From Akkermansiaceae bacterium (GTDB lineage Bacteria > Verrucomicrobiota > Verrucomicrobiia > Verrucomicrobiales > DEV007), in contig JACKQC010000003.1 in the NCBI GenBank assembly GCA_024233085.1, positions 1-64,000 on the forward strand: DNA of 64,000 bases, in the 5' to 3' direction. The notes under the pieces were generated by a model. It worked only from the letters and a program-made list of their open reading frames with translations. It was not told the origin of the DNA and ran no database searches. The number at the start of each line of letters is the position of its first letter. The stretch's first letter is position 1. Below are positions 7,801-16,068 of this stretch, piece by piece. A program made the position numbers and the translations under genes.

Positions 7801-9589
7801 GCGCCGTCTCGCCCCGCTGCAACCCGGTGAAGGTGCAATTCTCGAATTCCGTCAAATTCCCTCCTGTATTGTGGATGAATCCGCCCTCGGCGGGAGGATT
7901 CCCCGCCGAACTGACGCCGGCGCCACCCCCGCGAAAGAACGTCCGTTCCACCCGGAGATCGCCGTCGGAATAGACCGCCCCACCCGTGCCTCCGGCGCCG
8001 CCCGGAGCGGCTTCGGGCCCGTCGCCACCATCGCCGGCGAAATTGTCCGCGAAATAGCAGTCCCGAACCGTCAGAGAGGCGTCCTCCTGGTAGATGGCGC
8101 CGCCCAAACCTCCCTCTCCTCGTAGGCCGCCGGAGTAAGCAAACCCGTCCCCGGCTCGATTCCGAAAGAAGTAACTCTGCTCGATCTCGCAGTCCCCGCT
8201 CGAAAGATACAACGCCCCTCCCCAACCTCCCTGACCGTCCAGGCATTGGTTGTCCGTAAACGAACAGCGAAAGATCCTCAGCGTTCCCGAGCTGTAGTTG
8301 ACGATCGCTCCCCCTTGCTCCGCACGATTGAAGAAGAATTCGCAGTCGGTCAGTTCCAGAATTCCGGCATTGGAAATAGCGCCGCCCCAGTCATCACCCT
8401 CAAAGGCGCCCCCCAAGCCGATCCCTTTCAACTCGAGCTGACCTAGCACTTGGAAAAACCGCCCCGGATCTTCCCGCGTCAAGTCGACCGCTTTTCGATC
8501 GGGTTCCTCACTCTCCGCCACGATCTTCACCCGATCGCCCTGGGGAATCACCAGCTCCGGCCCCAGCCAGGAAATCTCCGCTCCCGGACTCAACAACGAA
8601 GTCTCGAACTCGATGAGGTCCGGACCCGTGTTGGCGATCGCCGCTTCCACCGAATCTCGCAACGACCCCGGACCGGCGGCGGCGAGATTCGTCACCGTGT
8701 GCGCGTTCATGGTATGCGCCTCGGCGGTTTCCCGGGCGATCTGCTCCTCCTCGGACGGGCTCATGGTTCCGGTGAAAAAGCGCACCCGCGAAATTCTTCC
8801 CAGGAACTCTTCGAAAGCGCCTTCCGCCTCGTCCCAACCGATTCGAAAGCCGGTGTCGGACCGCGGCGCCATGAATTTCCCCACCGTCCCGGCGACGGAA
8901 TTGGCCTTTTCCACGACGCGTTGTCCCACCGGGGCTCCCAACTCGTCGAAGAGAGCCACGGAGAGGATCGGACCCCCTTCGACGGGGTCCACCCACCACG
9001 AGGCCACGACCGTCCACCACCGATTCCTCATATCTTCCCCCGCTCCAATCGAAATCGTGGCCAGCTCGCCACTCGCATCCGAAACCCCGAAGTAGATCCG
9101 GTTAGATCGATAGCCCAGCCCCCAACCATCGCTGCCGCCCCCGGCGGAATGGGCGCTCACCAGATGAAGCGTGTCGACGAAATCGATGTTCGTCCCCAGA
9201 TCCAGTCCGTTGTCGGTGGGGAAAAACGTCGCCACCGCCGTGAACGAGGTCGCTCCCGCCAATCCGTAAGGAGACTGCGAATTCGCGAAGTGATCCCCCC
9301 CTGGAAACCCTCCGAAGCTCACCGTCGGCGAACCGTTTCCCGTACCCGACTCCCGCCAGTTCGGTGTGGACCCGTCGGACGTCAGGACCTCGGCGCTTCC
9401 AGTGGAGTCCGCCCACTTCGTGATCGTCGCCCCATTCACCGCCGGCGTGACACCGCTTCGCGCGTCGAAGTCCGCCACCTCCACGATTTGCGCGTTCGCC
9501 GCGCCGGAAAACACGGTCCAGGCCACGGCGACCGACAAAAAAAACGAAGGCGGGACCTTCGAGAGAAAAAAAGACGATTCGACCTTCAT
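4832..9589 (-). CDS. large secreted beta-helix / Calx-beta surface protein (1585 aa)
   Basis: A signal peptide is clear (hydrophobic stretch ending ANAQ, about residue 34). Next comes a LamG/concanavalin-like region to about 280. A right-handed beta-helix of the polymorphic-repeat, choice-of-anchor Q type follows, opening with GPGSLRDSVEAAI near 310, continuing with many short DC.F..N repeats, and closing with DQRGNPREEGPPDIGAVE near 730. Then comes a Calx-beta domain (about 740-850). The last 700 residues contain a duplicated module: FPDGFDLHPVG...RNRIGYRGPERF...RTGTIAGAYRDG and FPFGFSGRMLG...RDRIRHYGPDRL...RTGEVTGTLPLDG align, each preceded by a glycine-rich beta region. Such proteins are usually exported adhesins or matrix proteins. 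It shares an operon with the ECF factor and kinase, which may regulate it. No classical cell-wall anchor is visible. Confidence 0.8.
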   Translation of the reverse strand: MKVESSFFLSKVPPSFFLSVAVAWTVFSGAANAQIVEVADFDARSGVTPAVNGATITKWADSTGSAEVLTSDGSTPNWRESGTGNGSPTVSFGGFPGGDHFANSQSPYGLAGATSFTAVATFFPTDNGLDLGTNIDFVDTLHLVSAHSAGGGSDGWGLGYRSNRIYFGVSDASGELATISIGAGEDMRNRWWTVVASWWVDPVEGGPILSVALFDELGAPVGQRVVEKANSVAGTVGKFMAPRSDTGFRIGWDEAEGAFEEFLGRISRVRFFTGTMSPSEEEQIARETAEAHTMNAHTVTNLAAAGPGSLRDSVEAAIANTGPDLIEFETSLLSPGAEISWLGPELVIPQGDRVKIVAESEEPDRKAVDLTREDPGRFFQVLGQLELKGIGLGGAFEGDDWGGAISNAGILELTDCEFFFNRAEQGGAIVNYSSGTLRIFRCSFTDNQCLDGQGGWGGALYLSSGDCEIEQSYFFRNRAGDGFAYSGGLRGEGGLGGAIYQEDASLTVRDCYFADNFAGDGGDGPEAAPGGAGGTGGAVYSDGDLRVERTFFRGGGAGVSSAGNPPAEGGFIHNTGGNLTEFENCTFTGLQRGETALTSESEWYLRHCTIAGNDLATVAIRSRNASPNLLILENSLIAGHPVDFEGFVDLTGNNIVRNTQNLTASGNGTILDVDPLLTPLQEPFGEMTPFFGLRPDSPAIDGAEVTGDTPETDQRGNPREEGPPDIGAVEMPTEFFVEAMTFPEERRDHDFELRLTRAAPASMTARVLVLRSDPDDDAREGEDFVASDGEFTIPAGETRAVVPIRILDDAVPESDETFTVVVLPTGNQSVFEGSVKGTILDDDAAVGEVAGPNSPVWFRGNRDEWISPAEGPGAYAGILWEVGPGSVLGKIDGFRVREDGTFSASLWWRGERLALRGRFEFDGANHVFAERRALGSGRLLDFFIGIERTDTGAVRLTGSVAEDGAQPRVADFFLTRNVFDPTRNPSPHAGRYTALAPLPENAAGDPLPRGDSWAVVTMDPGGRVRMQWRLADGTRFSKSAALSQDGEWSFYQPVRAGRSTGGVFAGSLAMNPTGLSDFEGKFHWNRPANPRDSRFPDGFDLHPVGVGSRFEDPGPGQAILGGLGQNSERNARVSFVGIGNDPGKIETLIIRWSERNRIGYRGPERFAARVNSRTGTIAGAYRDGATAFSFAGVVFQKQNLVGGSFLDPAGAGLLAIEGGDFDFPGSLPLGASRDVAFEVDAPLADVGVRAPLSADAAGAYFSYGDGAPGAGSFLNMRVRSDGGFSTAFLHAGQRYGLRGTFAADGSFSGNARARNGDEVGVVLEIRETAGGVRRLRAVVDTWAEYVLSRQFWNSRTNSSPRTGRHLLLYDQPFFTAPRGHSYLLVSVQASGRVLGQARLSDGTRVSFANTLSEDEKWQFFTQIYGSRPLRGYFSAQCEFLGDEIGSLARWVKFADPRESRFPFGFSGRMLGRGMAWIPPGRGERSLPGLLDSPHNARVVLEDALPPEVNGRIERVVTWDQRDRIRHYGPDRLRVLVNRRTGEVTGTLPLDGGERSVFRGVVFGDLVKGHHLTGIREPGTFTLESR

Positions 9590-9667
9590 GCCGGCTTCCT
9601 ACCGGAAACCGGCTCGACTATTTCAAAAAATCGAAAAAAAAAGGCGAGGCAGCCCTCGACCTTTCCC

Positions 9668-10726
9668 TCACTCCCCCGCAAACGCCTTGAACTCCGCGTT
9701 CAGCTTCTCCGCCTCGCCCATCCCGGCGTGGAAAAGGACGCGGTAGCGGAGGGTCAGGCTTTCGCCGTTCTTGATGGTGTAATTGCCGGCGTCGGGCGCG
9801 GCGCCCTTCTCGAACTTGCCCTGGCCGAAGGGATTGACGGCGAACAGGCCGTAGTCGCGGGCGTGCCACCAGCTCGGGTTCCGGAAATTCGTGGGATGAT
9901 CGAACATCGCGATCCCGAAAACCGCGCCCTTGGAATCGGGCCCGGAGTAATCGACCCAGTTGGCGCGCTTGCCCCAGACATCGGCGCCGGCCTGCCCGGC
10001 GCTGTTGGTCATGGTGCCCTTGGCGACCTCGCCCTTGACCCGCAGGGTCGGCATGACCCGCAGGGCGAAGGCGCCCTCCTTGTCGTCCTCGAAAAGCACG
10101 TCGCCCTCGGTGGCCTCGATCGTGAAAGTCGCGTCCAGCGCGAAGCCGCCATCGTCGCGATGCTGGAGGGTGAAGCTACGCTTGTCCTGGCAGATTTTTT
10201 GTCCGCCGTCGACGGCGACCCAGTCCGTGGTGGTGTGAAAGGTCAGAGACTGGTTCGCGCCGCTGATCTGCATCCCTTTCAGGCCGGTGTGGACGGTTTT
10301 GCCGAATCGGCTGCCCTCCTTGCCCTTGCTGCCGGGCTCGTGCCAGAAATCGAGGCCGTTCACCTTGCCAAACCCGAACCACATCGAGCGGTGATGCACG
10401 TGGTCGGTCTCCTCGTGCGCGACCCCCTCCTTCATGGGCCAGTGACGCGTCACATTCTCGCCGGTCGGGCCGATGAGCGGGTAAAAGAAGGGCTTGGGAT
10501 TGTCCGCGCCGGTCTGGTAGGCGGTCACGACCTCGCCGCCCCAGCGAATCTCGATGGGATCGGTGCCGGTGATGGTCCAGCCGCCGGCGCCGCCCGTCGC
10601 GCCGGCGGTGATGCGGGCGCCGCCCTCGATTTTCACCTGCCCGCGCGCCGGAGTCGTGAAGGCGAGCAGGGGAAGCAAAAGCCACAGCGAAAAGGCGCCG
10701 GCGGAGAAGAGGGAGGGGCGTTTCAT
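9668..10726 (-). CDS. secreted DUF6807 / PmoA-like protein
   Basis: 352 residues with an N-terminal signal peptide (hydrophobic core SLWLLLPLLAFT, cleavage near ARGQ). The body matches the family annotated as methane oxygenase PmoA-like or DUF6807, common in planctomycetes and verrucomicrobia: TGADNPKPFFYPL, GENVTRHWPM, DHVHHRSMWFGFGKVNG and GIAMFDHPTNFRNPSWWHARDYG are characteristic. Despite the family name it is not a methane monooxygenase subunit; the role is thought to lie in carbohydrate metabolism and is unproven. I chose the ATG at 10726 because the signal peptide follows at once; the frame continues upstream without a better start. It lies 78 bases upstream of the surface-protein gene on the same strand and may belong to that unit. 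Confidence 0.8.
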   Translation of the reverse strand: MKRPSLFSAGAFSLWLLLPLLAFTTPARGQVKIEGGARITAGATGGAGGWTITGTDPIEIRWGGEVVTAYQTGADNPKPFFYPLIGPTGENVTRHWPMKEGVAHEETDHVHHRSMWFGFGKVNGLDFWHEPGSKGKEGSRFGKTVHTGLKGMQISGANQSLTFHTTTDWVAVDGGQKICQDKRSFTLQHRDDGGFALDATFTIEATEGDVLFEDDKEGAFALRVMPTLRVKGEVAKGTMTNSAGQAGADVWGKRANWVDYSGPDSKGAVFGIAMFDHPTNFRNPSWWHARDYGLFAVNPFGQGKFEKGAAPDAGNYTIKNGESLTLRYRVLFHAGMGEAEKLNAEFKAFAGE

Positions 10727-10889
10727 GATCGGATTCGGAATCGGGTTGTGGGTGAAAGTCGGGAGATTTCTCGTGTGCCGGATTATCCCCACTCCGGCCC
10801 GGCGCCGCAAGAGCGGATGCAGGGGCACGCGCGCGCGGCGCGGAATTGGCTTGGATCGGAGCGCGGGCTCGACTAGAAACGGGTTCGCC

Positions 10890-11903
10890 ATGGAGACGCC
10901 ATCGGAGGATCGCAAATCGTCGGTGTGGACGGAGTTCTACATCGAGTTCCTGGGCAGCCTGATTCCGGGGCTCTTCGCCCTGATCCTGTCGCTGATGGTC
11001 CTGGGGCTGGCTTTTTTGATTTTTTGCTTCTCCCTGGAAACGGGGGCCGCGACGGTGCCCGTGCCCGCGAGATTCGACCCCGGCCTCGGCGCCTACGGCA
11101 TCACGGGCATTTTGCTGGTGCTGGCTTATGTGGTGGGGTCGATCTTTTACCGGCAGGATCCCAAAATCCCCGACGAAATCAGCGCCCGGCGGATCTACGA
11201 AAAATCGTCACTGGAGGAGCGGAAGCGCCAGGCGGTGCAACCTCGTGGCGACAGAAACGCTCCGAGGTCCGGTCGGTTGGCGAGAGGATGGGCGAACCTG
11301 AAACGAGAGTTTTGCCGGATTTTCGACCGCTCTTTCCATCCGCCCGAGCGAATCCGCGGCGACGACGCGCAGTTTCCCTACTTTCACCTGCACGAGTATC
11401 TGACCCGCCGCGGACTGAGCCACTTGGCCGTCTGGGTGCCCTGGCGGGGCGGAGACGACCGGACCTGGGGATACCGGACCAAGGTCTTCATCAACCAGAT
11501 CAAGATTCGGCTCCAATACCTGATGCCCCATCGCTGCCGCGAGATCGTCCGCAACGAGGCCCACGTGCGTCTGGCGACCTCGCTCTGGTACGCGACCCGG
11601 TGGGTGATGCAGGCCTGCGGCATCGCCTGGTCGCTGATCGGGATCACGCTGGCGATCGCCGTTTACGGGATGGGTCTGACGCTCAAGCTCGACCCGTTTC
11701 TCCTGATGGCCGCCGTGGGGCAGATTCTCATCTTCGGGCTGGCCTGGTTCATCAAGTCGCGAATCGAGGATTTCATCCACTACCTGCGGGTGCGGGAGAT
11801 CGTTTACGTGTTGGAGACGGCGCATTTCGCCACCCTCAACGGACTGGAACTGCACCGGGAAGACTTCGACAAGCGTCTTACGGCGGCGCTGACGGGGGAT
11901 TGA
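10890..11903 (+). CDS. integral membrane protein of unknown function (337 aa)
   Basis: I do not recognise the family. Membrane helices are visible at about residues 25-50 (SLIPGLFALILSLMVLGLAFLIF), 70-90 (YGITGILLVLAYVVGSIF), 235-260 (QACGIAWSLIGITLAIAVYG) and 265-285 (FLLMAAVGQILIFGLAWF). A long cytoplasmic loop between the second and third is rich in Arg and Lys and contains FPYFHLHEYLTRRGLSHLAVWVPWRG. The start ATG at 10890 was chosen because a charged N-terminus and the first helix follow. It is transcribed divergently from the PmoA-like gene, with 163 bases between the two starts for both promoters. Confidence 0.75.
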   Translation: METPSEDRKSSVWTEFYIEFLGSLIPGLFALILSLMVLGLAFLIFCFSLETGAATVPVPARFDPGLGAYGITGILLVLAYVVGSIFYRQDPKIPDEISARRIYEKSSLEERKRQAVQPRGDRNAPRSGRLARGWANLKREFCRIFDRSFHPPERIRGDDAQFPYFHLHEYLTRRGLSHLAVWVPWRGGDDRTWGYRTKVFINQIKIRLQYLMPHRCREIVRNEAHVRLATSLWYATRWVMQACGIAWSLIGITLAIAVYGMGLTLKLDPFLLMAAVGQILIFGLAWFIKSRIEDFIHYLRVREIVYVLETAHFATLNGLELHREDFDKRLTAALTGD

Positions 11904-11904
11904 G

Positions 11905-11973
11905 ACCCGAGTCAACAGGGTATGCCCGATGACCTGACCCTGTTGGGTCGGCGACCCGACCCTGTTTGCTCGG
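11905..11973. repeat. family A interspersed hairpin repeat, copy 1
   Basis: Three half-sites in a row: AACAGGGTATGCCCGATGACC, then ACCCTGTTGGGTCGGCGACC, then ACCCTGTTTGCTCGG. The first and second are in inverted orientation and can form a hairpin. Nearly identical over about 60 bases to copy 2 at 15893. It fills the space between two convergent genes, where it could act as a bidirectional terminator (inference). Confidence 0.85.
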
Positions 11974-11990
11974 ACCCCGCCTTCCGTAGA

Positions 11991-13247
11991 TCAGGGCTGT
12001 CCAAAACAATAGAGGTGATCCACCCCACGGATGAGGAGCCGGTCGCGAACGGGAACCGGCGCGGCGGCGAGGCGTTCGCCCATCGCGTTCTCCGAAACCA
12101 CCTCCATGCCGCCGTCGCCGATCTTGACCACAGCCACGACGCCGTCTTCACGGGCGCAGTAAAGCAGGTCGCCGGCGAGGATCGGTGAGGAATAATACTT
12201 CGCCGCCGCCCGCGGGATCTCGCCTACCCAGAGATCTTTGCCCATCTGGATGTCGACGCAGTGGATTTCCCCACGGTCGGAAAGAATATAGGCTTTCCCG
12301 TCCCGGCCGACAGGCGTGGGACAATCGGCCCCCAGTTCGTCGCGTTCCCAGAGCCGAGCCGTCGCGGTGATGTCTCCGCTGCCGCCGAGCCTGACGGCGG
12401 CGGTGAACTTCGTCCGGCCGTAGGGAACCACGGCGATGCCGTCAACGATCGCGGGTGAGGCGATGACGCGCCACATCGGCTTGTCCTCGGGATTGAAGCC
12501 GCCGCAGGTCCACAAGACCCCGCCGTCCTCCGGATCGTGCCCGGTGAGCCGGTCGGCGCCCCAGATCACGATCGTTTCCTTCCCATCGATCTCAGCCACC
12601 AGGGGCGTGGTGTAACTCTGGCCGGATTCCTTCTGAACCGGATAGGTGCGGTCGGTTTTCCAAACCACACTCCCGTCGGCCGGATTCAGCGCCACGACGT
12701 AGGACTCGCCCTCCTGCATCACGGCAATGACGATGTTTCCGCCCGCGTAAACCGGAGAGGTGCCGAGATCCCACCACAAGGTGTCTTCGCCGAATTTTTC
12801 CTGGAGATTGACCTGCCAGTTGACCTTCCCATCGAGGGTCAGCGAAGCGACCGTGCCGCTCTTGTAGTAGACGACGAGATCCTTGCCATCGGTGATGGGA
12901 GAGGAATTCGAGCCGCTGCCGTTCTTGTGCTTCCCGGGGCGCTCGGGGCCAAAGGTGCAACGCCAGACCTCCTTTCCGGACCAGTCGTAGGCCAGGACGC
13001 CGTCTTTGCCATCGATGCCGCAGGTCACAAAGATCCGGTCGCCCCACACCACCGGAGTGCTGCTTCCGAGACCGGGCAGCTTGATTTTCCAAACCACATT
13101 TTGGTCAGGTGAGAACGTCGAAGGATAATTACCAGGCTCGGCGAGGCTGTTGCCCTGCGGACCGCGCCACTGGGGCCAGTTGTTGGCGTGGCCCACGGTG
13201 AGACCGAGGCAGGTGAACGCGAGAAAAGGAGTCAGGCGGAGCATCAT
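11991..13247 (-). CDS. secreted PQQ-type beta-propeller protein
   Basis: 418 residues, signal peptide at the N-terminus (cleavage near GHAN), then repeating propeller blades typical of the PQQ/BamB-like family: NWPQWRGPQGNSL, VVWKIKLPGLGSSTPVVWGDRIFV, GSGSNSSPITDGKDLVVYY, TSPVYAGGNIVIAV, ASPAIVDGIAVVPYG, SSPILAGDLLYCA. The opening WPQWRG motif is common to planctomycete and verrucomicrobial members, which are seldom true alcohol dehydrogenases; no dehydrogenase catalytic residues are obvious. It is probably a structural or binding propeller outside the cytoplasm. It is last in a minus-strand run with an oxidoreductase and a ceramidase-like gene. Confidence 0.88.
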   Translation of the reverse strand: MMLRLTPFLAFTCLGLTVGHANNWPQWRGPQGNSLAEPGNYPSTFSPDQNVVWKIKLPGLGSSTPVVWGDRIFVTCGIDGKDGVLAYDWSGKEVWRCTFGPERPGKHKNGSGSNSSPITDGKDLVVYYKSGTVASLTLDGKVNWQVNLQEKFGEDTLWWDLGTSPVYAGGNIVIAVMQEGESYVVALNPADGSVVWKTDRTYPVQKESGQSYTTPLVAEIDGKETIVIWGADRLTGHDPEDGGVLWTCGGFNPEDKPMWRVIASPAIVDGIAVVPYGRTKFTAAVRLGGSGDITATARLWERDELGADCPTPVGRDGKAYILSDRGEIHCVDIQMGKDLWVGEIPRAAAKYYSSPILAGDLLYCAREDGVVAVVKIGDGGMEVVSENAMGERLAAAPVPVRDRLLIRGVDHLYCFGQP

Positions 13248-13303
13248 GGGAGGGAAAAGTAGCGGTTCGGCGGGGAAAGAAAACTCCGGGGTTCCGGTCG
13301 GGC

Positions 13304-14356
13304 TTATTCTTTCAGCAACTCGGCGGCGGTTACCCTGCCCTTGGCGAGCACCTCGGCCACCGCGACCGGTTTGCCTCCCTGCCGCGCACTCTCGTCGGCG
13401 GCTTCCATGAAGGCGAACAGTTCGAGCGTTTCCGCCTCGCTCACCGGCGGCTCACCCGTCCGGAAAAAGCGTCCGATCTGGCGGCAAAGTTTTTCATAGC
13501 TCGGTGGTTCGGCGATCCGCACGATGCCCTGGGTGCCGTAAACCGTGGCTCCAAAGTCGGCCTTCCCGCGCAGGATGCCGCGATAGACCCCGAGGCGGCC
13601 GTCTTTCCACGTGCCGGTGACCTGGTCATGGACCGGCCCTTTCACCCGCGACACCGTCTCGCAGCCCGGCCCCATGATCGCATACAGCGCCTCGACGCCA
13701 TGGATGGCGTAGAAAAAGAGGTCTGGCGTCCCAGCTTGATAGGAACAAGGCCCCCAGGTCGTCGCGCCCGTCAATTCTCCCAGCGCCGGATCCTGCGCCG
13801 CGGTCGAGATCTTTTCGCCAAACCGGGTCGAGGAACTGGAGAACATCCTGACGCCGTGCCGTTTCGCCAGTTCGAAGATCGCGATCGCCTCCGGCAGCGT
13901 GCCCGCCACCGGCTTGTCGACGAAGACCGGCTTGCCCGAGGGGAAAATTTGCCGGACTTCCTCCAGGTGGATGCGGCCATCTACGCTCTCAAGCAATGCG
14001 ACATCGACCTTTTCCAGCAGCTGGGGAATCGTGTCGACGATCTCGACGCCCATCCCGCGCACTTGCTCGGTGAACTTCGCCACGCGATCCTTGCTGGCGG
14101 GCATGTCGGTACCGCCAGGATAGCCCGCGACCACCGTGATCCCGGCGAGTTCACCATCTGACTTGGTGTTGAACAGCTTCGTGAAGGCCGGGACATGGGA
14201 AGTGTCGAGCCCGACAATGCCGGCACGGAGCGGTTTCGGAGCTTCCTGGGCACCCGAAGAGGCCGCCAGCATCAGGCTGGCAAAAAGAAAAGGTGTGAGC
14301 GTGGCGAGGGTTTCATGTGGGGCGAGCCTACGGGAAAGTCGGAGGACTGGCGACAC
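13304..14356 (-). CDS. exported Gfo/Idh/MocA family oxidoreductase
   Basis: 350 residues. After a signal-like hydrophobic segment (TLTPFLFASLMLAASSGAQ) comes a Rossmann fold (LRAGIVGLDTSH) and the family's lysine motif FVDKPVAGT, then the C-terminal beta domain (GATTWGPCSYQAGTPDLFFYAIHGVEALYA). Members oxidise or reduce sugars and inositols with NAD(P). The GxGxxG fingerprint is altered to GIVGLDTSHV, a variant seen in exported relatives. It starts 21 bases after the restored end of the ceramidase-like gene upstream, so the two are likely one operon. Confidence 0.85.
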   Translation of the reverse strand: MSPVLRLSRRLAPHETLATLTPFLFASLMLAASSGAQEAPKPLRAGIVGLDTSHVPAFTKLFNTKSDGELAGITVVAGYPGGTDMPASKDRVAKFTEQVRGMGVEIVDTIPQLLEKVDVALLESVDGRIHLEEVRQIFPSGKPVFVDKPVAGTLPEAIAIFELAKRHGVRMFSSSSTRFGEKISTAAQDPALGELTGATTWGPCSYQAGTPDLFFYAIHGVEALYAIMGPGCETVSRVKGPVHDQVTGTWKDGRLGVYRGILRGKADFGATVYGTQGIVRIAEPPSYEKLCRQIGRFFRTGEPPVSEAETLELFAFMEAADESARQGGKPVAVAEVLAKGRVTAAELLKE

Positions 14357-14377
14357 CGCGATGGCGGCGCGCCAGGC

Positions 14378-15795
14378 TCAGTCCTTGAGGGAATCCATCA
14401 GTTCCTCCAGGGCACGCACCATCTTGGTGGAGGCATCGACCTCGAGGACAGGCGGATCGGGCTCGCCAGGTTTCATAGCCGCCGAGCGCGTGCTGCTCCG
14501 GCGTCGGCAGGTAGCCGTGGTAGGCGTTGGCGAGGGACACCGTGAACAGCTCGGGGTGCCTGCGTTTCAGCTCCAGCCCGATCTCGACGAAGACCTCGGC
14601 CGGCATCGCCGGAATGCGGAGAGTCCCGACCTTCAACACCTGCATCGGGGCGGACACTTCCTTGGGAAACTCGGACAGCAGCACCGTCTCCCGCGCATAG
14701 ACCTGTTCCAGGGTTTCCATGCGGGGATACAGCTTCGACTGCTTCGTCACGTCCCTGGCCTTTTCCACCTCCTCCGCCGTCGGAATGCGAAGGCCGAGCG
14801 TGATTTCCTTTTGCGCTACCCCCAGGGGCACCCAGTCGTGATAAGACAGCGTCTGGCAGACGCGGGCGACTTCCTCCGCCACGTCATTCGCGACGAGCTT
14901 GATCTGACCGTAGGGAGGCTGTTTCGGCTGACCACCCCGAAAATTGATGTTGTTGATGTCACCGCTGGTTCCATTCGACATGATGCCGACGAAGGGCGGC
15001 TCCTGACGGTCCGCGCCCAACAGCGCCTGCACGCGATCGGCAAACGCGCCGAAATAATCGGCCGAGATGTGGCCCGGTCCCGTGCCGCCTACATAGTGCA
15101 GCGAATAGTTCGCGTAGAGCGCGATCGGCCGGCCGTCCCTAGCCTGCACGGAGAGAAACCAGACGTCGGGATCGGTGGGACCGGCGGGCTTGTCGAGATC
15201 CGGATTGCCGACACCGGGATTGGTCTTCACCTGGTCGGTCGTCACCCCAGCGGGGTCACCGGCACGTGCCCGGCTTCATCAGCCAACGCCGATTGAAGAC
15301 ATGCTCGGGCACCTTTCCCACTCCCCAACCGATCTTGGCCGGTTCCAGGTTCTCCAGCGCGCAGCGGACCCCGTCGGCGATCCGTCGGGCCACGAAGCGC
15401 TGATAAAAAGGATCGGGATCACTCTGACCCACCGCGGTCAGGGTCCCGCAGGAATGCGAATGCGTCGCCGACATCAGCATGTTTTCCATCGGCAAGCCAG
15501 TGGCTTCGTGCACGAGTCGTTTCGCCTCGTCGAAAATGCCGCGCTGAATCACGCAACTGTCGGCCGCCACCAGCACGAGTCGCGTCTTGCCGTCGTCCAA
15601 GGCCAGGCAACGGGCGTGCAGATCGTCGTGGATGTAAGCGGCCTGCCGGTCCTGGAAACCTCCATTGATCGAACTCCCGAGCGGCGGGGTGATCACGCTC
15701 GCCGCCGCGCCCGCCCGGAACACGGGATCATCGGCCAGCAAACTCGCGGGAATACCGCACCACAGGAACAAGAAACACCAGCGCCACGCTTTCAT
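14378..15795 (-). pseudogene. neutral ceramidase-like secreted protein, broken by two frameshifts
   Basis: Two overlapping pieces of one protein. The N-terminal part starts at the ATG at 15795 with a signal peptide (MKAWRWCFLFLWCGIPASLLA) and carries the family motifs RAGAAASVITPPLG, VLVAADSCVI and SATHSHS. It stops early near 15255. The next part resumes in another frame at TTDQVKTNPG and runs through ANYSLHYVGG and GIMSNGTSGDINN, matching the family, until a second break near 14446. A one-base correction there gives VLEVDASTKMVRALEELMDSL and a stop at 14378, which sits neatly 21 bases before the next gene. Either the gene is decaying or the sequence has indel errors. If intact it would be an exported ceramidase-like amidohydrolase of about 470 residues. 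Confidence 0.8.
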
Positions 15796-15892
15796 GCCGA
15801 TCAGCGTGGCAGGCCCACCGCGGCGCATCAATGCCGAACCGAAGCCCCCGCGTGGCGCATCCACGGGCCTGTTGGAACCTTCGCCGTGCGAT

Positions 15893-15954
15893 CGAACAGG
15901 GTATGCCCGATGACCCAACCCTGTTGGGTCGCCGACCCGACCCTGTTTGCTCGC
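15893..15954. repeat. family A interspersed hairpin repeat, copy 2
   Basis: AACAGGGTATGCCCGATGACC followed by CAACCCTGTTGGGTCGCCGACC and CGACCCTGTTTGCTCG. It differs from copy 1 at only a few positions over about 60 bases. It lies in the 273-base space between two divergently transcribed genes, so it is not limited to gene ends. Confidence 0.85.
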
Positions 15955-16068
15955 GCCTCCCCGGCATCCCGTCTCCGCGTGCCGGGAAATGCTTGCCACC
16001 TCGGGCATGTTGCGGGAAAAACACCGTGCCCCGCATGCCCGGGCTCCGTTAATTCTCAACTTCCTGAC

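Noticed and set aside
4085..8125. A 1346-codon open frame on the plus strand opposite the surface-protein gene
   Set aside because: It has no domain, its residues are Arg/Pro/Gly-rich as expected of an antisense frame in GC-rich DNA, and the minus-strand protein has clear family motifs.
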